Assembly (NCBI GenBank): GCA_009746045.1
Contig: RPFO01000002.1
Location: 2,382,506 to 2,446,505 of the forward strand
Length of the DNA: 64,000 nt
Source: Mesostigma viride
Taxonomy: Eukaryota > Streptophyta > Mesostigmatophyceae > Mesostigmatales > Mesostigmataceae
Direction: 5' to 3'
Part shown: positions 10,459-21,240 of the stretch, piece by piece
Position numbering within the stretch: the stretch's first letter is position 1
How the letters are laid out: every line of letters starts with the position of its first letter
Made by a program: the position numbers and the translations under genes
Notes under the pieces: generated by a model
The model's input: the letters and a program-made list of their open reading frames with translations, nothing else
Told to the model about the DNA's origin: nothing
Database searches by the model: none

Positions 10459-11855
10459 TGTACATAATCCTGAGCACACCTTGAGGGGTGAGACATGTCT
10501 CTGGTGTGGGAATGTCTGACATTGTCTCTGATGGAGAGATGTCTATCTGGGGTTTTCATCTCAGTCTGAGGTTTCCCCAGATCTGTGGTTTGTGGGCGGG
10601 GTTCGATTCCCTGGTGCCGTCTTAAGGCGGAGTTTCACGGACTGGCTGGCCCATCCACCATGCTGGTGAGGTGGCGACAGGTCCCCTGATTTTCCACGGT
10701 TGGAACGAGTAGAGGAGCTTGTGTTTTGCATGTGCTTCGCGTAGATGTTGTGTCTGGTTCGATAAGGGGCAGCAGACCGGCGCCGACTCCCGTCTGGGGG
10801 TCAGCAATGTTTTCTGATGAGCTGTTGTGGGTGATCTGTGGGGTTTCGCCTAAGGTCCTGAAGGTTGTACATACTTCTCAAGTTCTTAACTGAACACCTA
10901 TGGGCTGCCACAGTTGGCCAACCTCTTGTACATGGGTAACACAACGAGCCTCCCGTGAAGGGATAGGGACTCATTGTAATTTGTTTGTGCTCCTGAGCCA
11001 GTATGGGTGCTATGTACATATAATAAGGAATCCAAGCTGACTGTCATGCCCAGCGGGTTGTGACTTGTAGTCTGGGGAGGATATCCAGTACCCATTGTGT
11101 GTGTTTGTATGTAGACTTGTGTGAGCTGCTACAGCTCAAGAAAAGAAAGGATTGGAGTTAACGCCAAGCGCATTGGCGTGATCCTGATTCGGCATATCTC
11201 TGCGATTCCAGCGGCACCGGAACGAGTTCATTCCGACAAGTATCAAGAAAGTTATGGCGTTCCGACTTCCCGGTCGCGCGCGAGCGCGAGCCGGCTGTTC
11301 TTCTAAGTCGGACGTGAATATTTGCCGACGACATATGGGGTCGACAGTAATTCCTGGGCTGACAGGAATTAGGTGCTGTACCTACGACGGTATTGGATTA
11401 ATACGTCGTACGCAGGAAATAGGAACCTTAACCTGTGGTCTGTTGGTACCGCAGGCTTAGTCCTGGACTTCTAGGTGCAGATGCTATAATCACTGTGGTG
11501 ACTGTACTCTGTGGTCACTGTGCCTGTATGGCAGACCTACTGTATAGGAACTGGGCGCTGTACAGGTAGTGAATACTGTACCGGGAGTGTTATTACTGAG
11601 CAGGCCTCCTAGGCTGCTCAGGACTAGCAAGCACAGTGCGCAAGTATATAAACAATAGGCCAGTGCCAAATGGGCATCTCTTGCGAGCCCGCCTCACGTG
11701 TTGTGCCTTGACTTGGCAAGCTCGTGTACAAGCCTCAAGTGTGTGAGCGCTGTAAACATTATCCGATTTAAACAAAGCTCCGTTTCCAACCATATCACAC
11801 ATTGCTGCATTGCAACCATATCCTTCACATTGCATGTGCTAAGAAAGCTTAACTC
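10459..11855 (+). repeat. A-type LTR, 3' copy (start uncertain)
   Basis: The end is fixed by the match of 11543-11855 to 4325-4638. The start is a guess at a TGTACATAAT about 50 bases after the pol stop, by analogy with element B, because the 5' LTR lacks this part. It shares two blocks with the B-type LTR: GGCGGGGTTCGATTCCCTGG near 10596 (B: near 17490) and AAGAAAAGAAAGGATTGG near 11139 (B: near 18140). Between these blocks the families have diverged. Directly after it, element B internal sequence begins. Confidence 0.65.
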
Positions 11856-11858
11856 CAG

Positions 11859-12302
11859 GTGCGGGGAGGATTGCGGTCGGTGAACGAGGTCACGACTGCC
11901 ATTGAGGAGGTGGACAACGCCATCTCTTCACTCACCGGTTACCAGAGAAACTTACAAAACTGGGCATCGCTACGCACGGGGGGCGCGCCGGCGGTGTCGA
12001 CAAACTTATTTCAAGATCTCGCGTTGCTATCGCTGCTCACACGCGGCGTACGCAGTCGCGAGCGCCAGGTTCTAATTAACCTGGTGGCATTTCTCGCATC
12101 TGTGCGAGAGTGGATTCCCGCGGGGTGGGAATTGTTGACGATCTTTACACATCCTCTGCGCCTCGTAGCGCGTCGGCGCATCGCAACTTACGCGGCGGGG
12201 AGCACACCGGTTTTAATACATACCGGTGCAGGTCCAGAGCTGGATATGGAGGATCGTGAGTTCGCATACACGTACTGCGACTTCAGAGGCCTTGACTACT
12301 AG
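11859..12302 (+). CDS. Leader ORF of element B, unknown function
   Basis: A 147-codon ORF starting 4 bases after the LTR end. No family is recognised. It has a helical N-terminal half (EEVDNAISSLTGYQRNLQNW), a leucine-rich middle (LALLSLLTRGVRS, then LINLVAFLASV) and an aromatic acidic end (YTYCDFRGLDY). It does not resemble the 103-codon leader ORF of element A by eye. About 165 bases of G+C-rich then T-rich sequence separate it from the gag ATG at 12469, where ttctagtgcag could be a splice acceptor. Confidence 0.4.
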   Translation: MRGGLRSVNEVTTAIEEVDNAISSLTGYQRNLQNWASLRTGGAPAVSTNLFQDLALLSLLTRGVRSRERQVLINLVAFLASVREWIPAGWELLTIFTHPLRLVARRRIATYAAGSTPVLIHTGAGPELDMEDREFAYTYCDFRGLDY

Positions 12303-12468
12303 GTCGGCCAATTTTTCTTTTCCAGTACTCGTCGACAATTTTGTCGAATTTTCAACGGCGATTCGCGGGCGGGGGCGACACCGGCGCAGGCGGCAGTGAC
12401 GACAATTCTTTGTACATACTTTATTCTGCTGCTTTGCTGAGGTGTTTTTGAATAGCTTCTAGTGCAGA

Positions 12469-13582
12469 ATGGCAGACGGGCGCCGTAGCAAAGGTGCCCC
12501 AGCCAGTGGGAATAATGGTGGTGCTGGTAGTGGGACCGCTCACGTAGATGACGTGGGGGTTACCGGGGAAATTACCAACCTTCATCACAATAATAATAAT
12601 GCACAAGCTGTTCTTGGTTATGATCTCACTACCCATGGTTTGCTTATTGTGAATCAACTGCAACCTGTCACGTCAGACACAAAGCCCAAGCAGGCTGAGG
12701 AGTTTGTGGAGGGGCTAGAGGGTTTCCAAGTTTGTACGGTGGTACAAACTATTACCAGATCTGGATAGGTAGCCAGACTTTTGGCAAGTGTACAGATCAG
12801 ATAAAGGACCTCACTAGAGAGTGTAAGAAGGCCAACAAGGCCTGGTCCAGCTACGTGGCAGAGTTAAAGGAGCTGCTGGAGGATCAGAGGAAGAAAGTGG
12901 GGATCCATTGGCAGGATAAATACCAGGGGTGGGAGGTCAAGGGGGACCTGATCCAGAACTTCCTTAACTATTGTAAAATGGTTGAGGAGGGCAGGGCTCA
13001 CGGCTTTAATGTTGCTGATAACATAGCCCTGACCAACTGGCTCAAGGTTTCTGGGCTGGATAAGGCGACACGTGGCTCCTTAAAGGTCATGTGTGCCCCA
13101 CACTCAACCCTCAAGGCCTACAAGGTCATAATCAAACAAGCACTCGAGGCAGAGGAGCTGTTTGAGGGAGGAGTGCCAGCAGTGAAGGCTACCCACGCAG
13201 GCGGGCGTACCCAGGGGGGCTCCAAGACGTCTGAGGCTGACAAAAGCCAAGGAGGACGAGGGGCAACCATAACAAGCGCAAGGGCGATCATTCACCTGAC
13301 TCTGACAGGAGGTCACACTCCAAGTCGGTGTTCAGGCGGGTGGGTGGTAAGCCCAAGCAGGGCAACGCGTCTGACAACGGGGGAGGAGGCCAGGGCAAGT
13401 CAAAGATACAATGCTACCTGTGCAAGGGGTGGGGGCACATCAAGAAGGAGTGTCCCAGCTTCAAGAAGTCCCAGGGCCAGGGCAGCAACAAGAATAACAA
13501 CAACAACAAGAAGAACAACAACAAGTCCCAGGCAGGCCAGCCTTCAAAGGGCAGTCAGCAAGAAGACAACAAGGAGCAGTGA
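12469..13582 (+). pseudogene. gag: Element B gag, frameshifted
   Basis: ATG 12469 opens a glycine- and asparagine-rich N-terminus that runs to about 12760; the capsid-like part continues in another frame (12732 to about 13290: KDLTRECKKANKAW, LKELLEDQRKKVGIHW) and the nucleocapsid part in a third (13328-13582). The latter has one zinc knuckle, CYLCKGWGHIKKEC, and an asparagine/lysine-rich tail. The stop is TGA 13580-13582 followed by CTG. The frame after that stop stays open to 13724, while pol is in another frame, so at least one more indel lies near 13700. Confidence 0.75.
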
Positions 13583-13611
13583 CTGTCTGAGGCAACCCCT
13601 ACACACCTTAA

Positions 13612-16600
13612 TTCACCCAGGGGGAGGCCAGGTGCTCCAATGCAGATTTTATATCTGGGCAACAAGAGGGTGATCTCCAGGTTCAGGGTGGCCCCAGGTC
13701 ACCTGGAGAGGTACAGGTTCCTATGAAGACGTCCTTGACAGCTGATGCAGCTGTAAGTATGTCTGACCCTATGCATCCTCGTGCTGGGCACGAGGGTGGA
13801 CCTCTCATTTTGAGAGAAACCAATGTACAACCACAGAGGGGTGTGAAGGCCTCTGGTGGTATGCATGTGGTCCCTGCTGGCGGTCCAGGTGTTGGGCATG
13901 AGCAGGGTGACTCAGGCTCTGAGTCAGAACAGGATGGAAGTCAGCATGGTGATGCTGGACAACCTGACAGCACAGTCCTGACTGTGCCAGGGACTGCTTC
14001 CTCTGTGTACCAGGAGTTGGGTGCCCGAATCCACAACATGTTTGGGCATGCCACTTCTCTGTCAAACAACTTTGCCTTCCGTATGGGCAGGGCACCCCTT
14101 CTTAAGGCGTGTCAGCAAGCTGCCTCACGGTGTAAGTGCCAGTTGTCCTCCAACAAGCCCAGGAAATCACATGCCAAAGCTCTACCTCAGAGCATTGGTG
14201 ATCTGCAGTGTGATATCCAACACATCAGGGGCATGCAACTGTTGGTGTGCGTGGACAGGTACACGAAATACAAGGTGCTAGAGCATTTACCTTCTATGAA
14301 GAACAGGTACTTGCTGGCTGCCCTGCAGAATGTAAGAGCCAAGTTTCCTACCACAAGGATCCAGGTGGACATGCAGTTTCAGCATCTCAAGGGTGATCCT
14401 ACCCTTCCTGAGTTGCTGGTTACACCTAGGGAGGCTCATGGGCAGCAGGGTGCTATCGAGAGGGCAATCCAGGAGGTCAAGAAATTGATCATCTCTGAAG
14501 ACTGGGTACCCTTGTCTGCACCTGCACTTGTCAGGAGTGCATGGCTGAGGAACGTGGAGCAGCAGCTGAACAGCAGGGTTAACTTCTACTATGATGGAGT
14601 TGCTGTCAGCCCAATGGGTCTATATCATGGCCTGTGCCCACCACATGTGCTGGAGGGCTGGAAACATGCTGCACATGTCACCTTTGCCAAGCTGAGGGAG
14701 AAGGACCGGGGTTGGAAGATGCTGGAGCCACAAGTGGGTCAGAAGGTCCTAGCTTGGAAGGAACCTAGCCTTTATGGCAAACGTGGTAGCTGGAGTCCTG
14801 GGGTGGTTACCCAGGTTGATGAAGCTAGCCACGCATGCTTGGTCAGCATGGAGGACGAACCAAAGCATGTGCACCGGCTGAGTTGGTCATATGTCAAGCC
14901 TAACCTGATGAATGAGGGCAGTCAGGCACAAGGCTCACAGGATCTGCAGGATTTTCAGGTCCCAGGTGACATCACTGACGCAACGACCACATCTGTTGCA
15001 GGGGAATCTGTCAGCCCTGGCCAGGTTGCAGAGGTACTTGTTGAACAGGCTGCAAGGTCAACAGCTGGGGAGTCAACTGTCAAGCCCAAGGCACTAACCA
15101 AGCCCAGGGGGACAAGTTTGGCTGGATTGATTGGGGCTCTACAAAGAGCCAAGAAGCAGCCCAAGGTAGCCAAGCTCAGGTGGCATGGCAATCTGGGGCT
15201 GGACACTGCCTTAGAGGTAGACACTAATTCTCAGGTCTCCATTATTGGGACCAGGGCTGCAGCAGGGTACAGCATGTCTGAACCCAGCTATCAGTTTGTG
15301 TCTGACTTCAGTGGCGGGGTACACGTGAAGGTACTGGGTGAGGTATTCATTCCTATCCTTGGACAGGACACTGCTTTTTGTGTCTTGGAGGGCTATCAAG
15401 GACCTGCTCTTCTGGGGCAGAATTTCCTATGCCAGGATGGGGTAGTGATCACGTCCTCTCTCCTGACTAAGGAAGGGGCTGGTCAGGTCCCACTGATTAA
15501 TTTCAGGACCACTCACCTATCACGTGCAGTAACCAGGTCGGTTAAGCGTGTGCAAGTGTGCCAGGGGCAGGAGCCCTTGGTTGATGACCTCATACTGCCA
15601 GCTGCTAGTCATCCAAGCAGTTTGGGCATTGGTCCTCACTCACTTGCTGGACACAGCCCTATCAACTACCAAGGCCTGGTGAAGCTCATGTCCTCTCCCA
15701 TTATGTGTCCCCAGGTCACACTGGGTCTGATTAAATCTGGGGAGGACTGGATCTCCAAGAAATGCGTGGAACCTGTCAATGACCTGCCTCCTGCACGACG
15801 TCTACTCAAGCTCAAGTTTGTCATCAAGATGAAGGAGGTGGACGGGGTCAAGGTACCACATGTCAGGCCAGTGCTGAATGAGTTCAAGGGTACTGGTGAG
15901 TGCACTGCTGAGGAGTTGTATACCCCTGGCATGTTGCATGACACTTGGAGGCTGCTGCTGTGTGTATTTCTAGGCCTTCTCAACAAGGGCTTGGACTATG
16001 GCTCAGTGGTGGTAGACTTCAAGAGGGCATTTCTGGAGGGGGATGCAGATGTGGCACAGGAAAAGTGGGAGGGCAAGACGCCTTTCTATGTTAGGGTGCC
16101 TGCTGTATGGAAAAGGGACATCCACACGGAGTTCCTTAAAATCCTCAAGGGCCTGGAGGGCCTGAGGTCAAGTCCAATAATCTGGAGGGAGACTTTAAAC
16201 CGTTTCCTGAAGGAGCATTGCAACTTGAAGGTCTCTCCTGTAGACCCCTGTCTGTTTCTGGGGCAATGGGAAGGCCTACCAGTGTATGCTTCGCTGCACG
16301 GGGATGACCTACATCTGATAGCTCCCACGTCGTGGCTTAAGGAGCTGATCTCCATCATTAAGTCCAAGTTTCCTCTGGGTAGGGAGCAATGGCAGGTGGA
16401 GAATGAGCCTCTGCTGTTTGTGGGCATGGAGGCCACACTGGTGAAGAAGGGGGGGAGTGGCGTATGCTGCTGGTGGGGGGCAATGATTATCAAGAGACCC
16501 TCATTAGCAAGCTTCCTCCAACCATCACACAGGCACTGTGTCCTATGGTGAGGGGCATGGTTGCTTGGGTGGCAGGCATTTCCAGGCCAGACCTTATGGT

Positions 16601-17207
16601 CATAGCCAGGTTGCCTGATGACATGCTGGTGGAGCTAGGGTCTGCCAAGGTGGCTGATCAGGTCAGGGCTTCATCTGGCATTCTGTTGTCTGCAGTGGAT
16701 TTATCACAACCCATTTGCATGGAGCTGTATGTGGATAGCTCAATGGACAGCAGGCAGGTCTCCAAGGTCAGGGGCAGGGCTGCAGGGCTCTTTGTGCTCA
16801 GACAGGAAGGCCTGGGGAGTTTGGTGAGCTGGTTTAGTCGCCTGCACAAACGGGTGGCTGTCAGCAGTGATGTGGCAGAATGCAGGGCTATTTGTGAAGG
16901 CATTCACACAAGCCTTTATCTGAAGGAGTTGCTTCATCAGATGACTTCTAACACTCCTTGGCCACTTCAGGTTACCACTCTTCTAAAAACAGACTCCATG
17001 GGGATGGTGCAGTTTGTGCACAGGCAGATGGCCAGAAGTAGGGACTTGGATTATCTCCTTCTTAAGGAGTTGTCCTCCTTGGCCAATATTGAGCATATCC
17101 CTGGGGTTGACAATCCTGCTGATGCTTTGACCAAGCTAGTGCAGAAGGCAGCAGTGCAATACAAGGTTCTTCAGTCTCTGATGGACCCATCTCAGCAAGC
17201 TGTCTAA
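13612..17207 (+). CDS. pol: Element B pol: integrase, protease-like, RT, RNase H (one frameshift)
   Basis: First ATG in frame is 13723. Domains follow the order seen in element A: HHCC region (RIHNMFGHAT, CKCQL), integrase core with DIQHIRG, VDMQFQ and HGQQGAIERAIQE, SH3-like tail (VHRLSWSYVKP), retropepsin-like segment near residue 495-575 (ALEVDTNSQVSIIG, ALLGQNFL), reverse transcriptase with VVDFKRAFL and SLHGDDLHL, then RNase H (LYVDSSMDSRQVSK, SSDVAECRAICEGI). A run of seven G at 16449-16455 marks a single frameshift; the frame resumes at 16464 to the TAA at 17205-17207. The shift falls in a homopolymer, so it may be a sequencing error. Confidence 0.85.
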
Positions 17208-17279
17208 GCTGGTGCATGGTTATAGGGCATTGGAGAGCAGATTGTGTGGTAGTGTCAGCATTGTGACTGGCATAATACC

Positions 17280-18770
17280 TGTATTTTAGTCTGTACTAAG
17301 GCTCATGGACCATGGTACACTCACTCTGATTTTAATCAGGATACAGCCAGGTTTTGGCTGGGGTTCATGCTGTTGACTACACAAGGTTGACAGGTCCATT
17401 ACAGACCATGTATTCTATTTTAAAAGAAATGTATATTTGTACATACCTCTCACAATGGTCTGGGAACCTTTATTCTGGGGTTTATAGGGCGGGGTTCGAT
17501 TCCCTGGTATTATGTTTCTACAAGCTGGCCTGTTCAGGTGTTTGCCTGTTCAGACTTCCCTAGTTCCCCAGGGCAGGATTTAATTGTTGCCTATGTGTTT
17601 CATTTTGTCATTTGTTTGCTGTGGCAGTTTACCATCTGGCAAGTAGACGGGCGCCGTAAGACGGGCGCCAATAGACCCCTGTTGAGAGAATGACAGGCAA
17701 ACTATTGTAATACGCCTTACTTTGTCAAGTGGTATTTTAATTGTCATGGATTTATTGTACTTATATTGAATATGTACTGGGTTTTATGGGATTAGTATCT
17801 GGGATTAATGTAACTCACCGCCAGAAGGTCATTGTACTGGAGGCTCTACCGAGGTGATGGGATTAATTCCTGGAGAAGACCTCATAGAATTAACCTGTAT
17901 GTATTTAATTTTGTGTGTTCTAATATCTGGTGGTACTCTGTAATGCCACTTCCATAGGTTTTTATCCATTTCTCATGGAATGGTTTTCCCTGTGGCAGAT
18001 CTGTTTCTTTTCCAGTTCCTTAAAAGAAAAGGCTGGGGAAATGGCAATGGCCATTAAAGACATCTGTTCAAGCTTCAAGCTGGAGTGAAGGACATTTCAA
18101 GCTACTTCAAGGGTCCCTGGCAGGGGATGTGATCCCTAAAGAAAAGAAGGGATTGGAGTTAACGTAAAGGATTTACGTTAGATGGATAGAGATTGTTACG
18201 CTCTTTCCAACGGCACCTTGAACGCCTCATTTGGTTAAGGAACGTAAAAGTTATGACGTTTCCTAGGCTGTGCCGACAGTACCCGGCGCGCCACTGTGGG
18301 CGCGTACGGACACAGGATGTACAAGTGTCACTTTGATAGTCCGCAGGACGTTGACAGGACTTGTACAGGACTTGATGGTCAATTGATAGGTAGGCGCGCT
18401 GTAGCGCGCCAGGACCTATGAGACAATTGATGCTGAGTAGTGTACGGATAGGTCCACAGGACTAGCCGTATGGACAATTGATAGATCTCCGCGCCAAAGG
18501 CGTGCCAGAGCTCTGTGTAATCAATTGATTGACAGTTCAGCTGTGACAGTGCAGCTGAATACTTGGACGCGTCCCTAACAACCTATATGTGTGACTTGGT
18601 CGCACCGGGACGCCAGTTCTTGCGTGCACGTTCTCTTGGCACTGCGACCCTGTCGTCTGTGCTGCGTGCAGTCTTGGAAGTGACGTGACTTACGTCTGTG
18701 TTTCCTGTTATTAATAAAGGCAACTTCCTGCAAGAACCATGGCGGAATTCGTGGCATTCACTCTCTTACA
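17280..18770 (+). repeat. B-type LTR, first of a tandem pair
   Basis: 1491 bases, beginning TGTATTTTAG and ending CTCTTACA, so with TG...CA ends. It starts 73 bases after the pol stop, preceded by cataatacc. It contains the tRNA B-box-like block near 17490, a perfect 18-base palindrome GGCGCGCTGTAGCGCGCC near 18393, and an aataaa-like stretch near 18713. Ten bases (acttaatacc) separate it from the second LTR. Confidence 0.9.
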
Positions 18771-18780
18771 ACTTAATACC

Positions 18781-20272
18781 TGTATTTTAGTCTGTACTAA
18801 GGCTCATGGACCATGGTACACTCACTCTGATTTTAATCAGGATACAGCCAGGTTTTGGCTGGGGTTCATGCTGTTGACTACACAAGGTTGACAGGTCCAT
18901 TACAGACCATGTATTCTATTTTAAAAGAAATGTATATTTGTACATACCTCTCACAATGGTCTGGGAACCTTTATTCTGGGGTTTATAGGGCGGGGTTCGA
19001 TTCCCTGGTATTATGTTTCTACAAGCTGGCCTGTTCAGGTGTTTGCCTGTTCAGACTTCCCTAGTTCCCCAGGGCAGGATTTAATTGTTGCCTATGTGTT
19101 TCATTTTGTCATTTGTTTGCTGTGGCAGTTTACCATCTGGCAAGTAGACGGGCGCCGTAAGACGGGCGCCAATAGACCCCTGTTGAGAGAATGACAGGCA
19201 AACTATTGTAATACGCCTTACTTTGTCAAGTGGTATTTTAATTGTCATGGATTTATTGTACTTATATTGAATATGTACTGGGTTTTATGGGATTAGTATC
19301 TGGGATTAATGTAACTCACCGCCAGAAGGTCATTGTACTGGAGGCTCTACCGAGGTGATGGGATTAATTCCTGGAGAAGACCTCATAGAATTAACCTGTA
19401 TGTATTTAATTTTGTGTGTTCCTAATATCTGGTGGTACTCTGTAATGCCACTTCCATAGGTTTTTATCCATTTCTCATGGAATGGTTTTTCCCTGTGGCA
19501 GATCTGTTTCTTTTCCAGTTCCTTAAAAGAAAAGGCTGGGGAAATGGCAATGGCCATTAAAGACATCTGTTCAAGCTTCAAGCTGGAGTGAAGGACATTT
19601 CAAGCTACTTCAAGGGTCCCTGGCAGGGGATGTGATCCCTAAAGAAAAGAAGGGATTGGAGTTAACGTAAAGGATTTACGTTAGATGGATAGAGATTGTT
19701 ACGCTCTTTCCAACGGCACCTTGAACGCCTCATTTGGTTAAGGAACGTAAAAGTTATGACGTTTCCTAGGCTGTGCCGACAGTACCCGGCGCGCCACTGT
19801 GGGCGCGTACGGACACAGGATGTACAAGTGTCACTTTGATAGTCCGCAGGACGTTGACAGGACTTGTACAGGACTTGATGGTCAATTGATAGGTAGGCGC
19901 GCTGTAGCGCGCCAGGACCTATGAGACAATTGATGCTGAGTAGTGTACGGATAGGTCCACAGGACTAGCCGTATGGACAATTGATAGATCTCCGCGCCAA
20001 AGGCGTGCCAGAGTCTGTGTAATCAATTGATTGACAGTTCAGCTGTGACAGTGCAGCTGAATACTTGGACGCGTCCCTAACAACCTATATGTGTGACTTG
20101 GTCGCACCGGGACGCTAGTTCTTGCGTGCACGTTCTTTTGGCACTGCGACCCTGTCGTCTGTGCTGCGTGCAGTCTTGGAAGTGACGTGACTTACGTCTG
20201 TGTTCCCTGTTATTAATAAAGGCAACTTCCTGCAAGAACCATGGCGGAATTCGTGGCATTCACTCTCATACA
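18781..20272 (+). repeat. B-type LTR, second of a tandem pair
   Basis: Almost identical to 17280-18770 over its full length (1492 bases). It is directly followed by aact and the (ATCC)n tract. Both LTRs are preceded by taatacc and followed by acaact, so the true repeat unit may be slightly longer (about 1501 bases) with no spacer. No target-site duplication is recognisable around it. Confidence 0.9.
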
Positions 20273-20273
20273 A

Positions 20274-20536
20274 CTCATCCATCCATCCATCCATCCATCC
20301 ATCCATCCATCCATCCATCCATCCATCCATCCATCCATCCATCCATCCATCCATCCATCCATCCATCCATCCATCCATCCATCCATCCATCCATCCATCC
20401 ATCCAATGATCCATCCATCCATCCATCCATCCATCCATCCATCCATCCATCCATCCATCCATCCATCCATCCATCCATCCATCCATCCATCCATCCATCC
20501 ATCCATCCATCCATCCGTCCGTCCGTCCATCCATCC
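20274..20536. repeat. (ATCC)n microsatellite
   Basis: About 60 nearly perfect ATCC units with one interruption (aatg near 20406) and a short GTCC run at the right end. It abuts the LTR on the left and an AT-rich, intron-like sequence on the right. Confidence 0.97.
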
Positions 20537-20842
20537 CACTAGTACCCCCCCCAAGTGGTTGGAATTTTTTAAAATATCATATTAACCAATTCATAATAAT
20601 CATAATTGGATTTTTAGCACATGCATAGGTATGGTTTCCAGAAAAGTGCCCTTTAGGCGTGTCCTGTCCCCTTGAACCAAGAATATATATCAGAATAAAA
20701 AATGGTTGAATAGGCATACATAAGAATGACAAGAAGAAAAAGTAAAGTTAAAAAAAAAAGAAAATGATGTGGGGATAGAAACCCCTTGCAACAAACAGAA
20801 ACAAAAAAACAAACTACTAGTATGTGAGGTGTGAGAACTTAC

Positions 20843-20970
20843 TTGTAGAAGTGACGAAGATAGTCAGCGGCCCATGCAAATATGCATGCATGTTAACCAG
20901 ATTTACCGAAGATGTGTGGAGGCAACCCGACCGGTAGAGCTGGGAAGCGACGTTGAGAGTGCGTAGAAGC
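20843..20970 (-). CDS. Possible host exon, unidentified
   Basis: On the minus strand this 128-base stretch is bounded by tttccag and gtaagt, good splice consensus sequences. Only one of its three frames is open throughout, giving 42 residues that contain LLRTLNVASQLYRSG and LVNMHAYLHGPLTIFV. I do not recognise the protein. The LTR and microsatellite would lie in the intron downstream of it. The copy at 1412-1537 has indels. No neighbouring exon could be joined. Confidence 0.3.
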
Positions 20971-21240
20971 CTGGAAAATGCAAATGAAATATGACTAGAC
21001 AGAAAACAAAGTAGAATTTGTAGAAAAGGTACGCTCCTATAGCATAGGAGCGGTTAAGTATGGAGTAGCTGTGTGTATCGTCATAGAAGCGAGACACTCT
21101 GCCTCACTGCAACGTGCTACGACTAAAGGTGGCGTAATATATATTAAAGGTTAGTTGTACCTTGTGCAGCTGGCGTGATCCTTGGATGTCTGTGTCAGAT
21201 TACTATTAATTTCTTCAGGGTTATGAGGCAACCAAGACAA
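20971..21240. other. Unassigned sequence
   Basis: AT-rich intron-like sequence upstream (minus direction) of the possible exon. I see no further exon, RNA gene or repeat in it. Confidence 0.5.

Larger units (their letters stand above)
4325..11855 (+). mobile_element. Element A: Copia-like LTR retrotransposon
   Basis: Layout on the + strand: 3' part of an LTR (4325-4638), a leader with a small ORF, a broken gag (5633-6816), an intact pol ORF (to 10407) and an LTR-like 3' region to 11855. The last 313 bases of that region match 4325-4638. The 5' LTR is missing its left part because the inverted B-type LTR sequence abuts it. Integrase before reverse transcriptase, and an RNase H of Copia type, place it in the Ty1/Copia group. 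It is related to element B directly downstream and more distantly to element C. Confidence 0.8.
11856..20272 (+). mobile_element. Element B: Copia-like LTR retrotransposon with tandem 3' LTRs
   Basis: Internal region from 11856 (leader ORF, gag, pol) followed by two tandem 1.49-kb LTRs. No B-type LTR precedes the internal part; the A-type LTR stands there instead. B is therefore either a recombinant or the survivor of unequal exchange between related elements. Pol is very similar in layout to that of element A and diverged from it in sequence. Confidence 0.75.

Noticed and set aside
17354-17563. 69-codon ORF present at 517, 17354 and 18855
   Set aside because: Part of the B-type LTR, antisense or sense noise repeated with the LTR; no motif.
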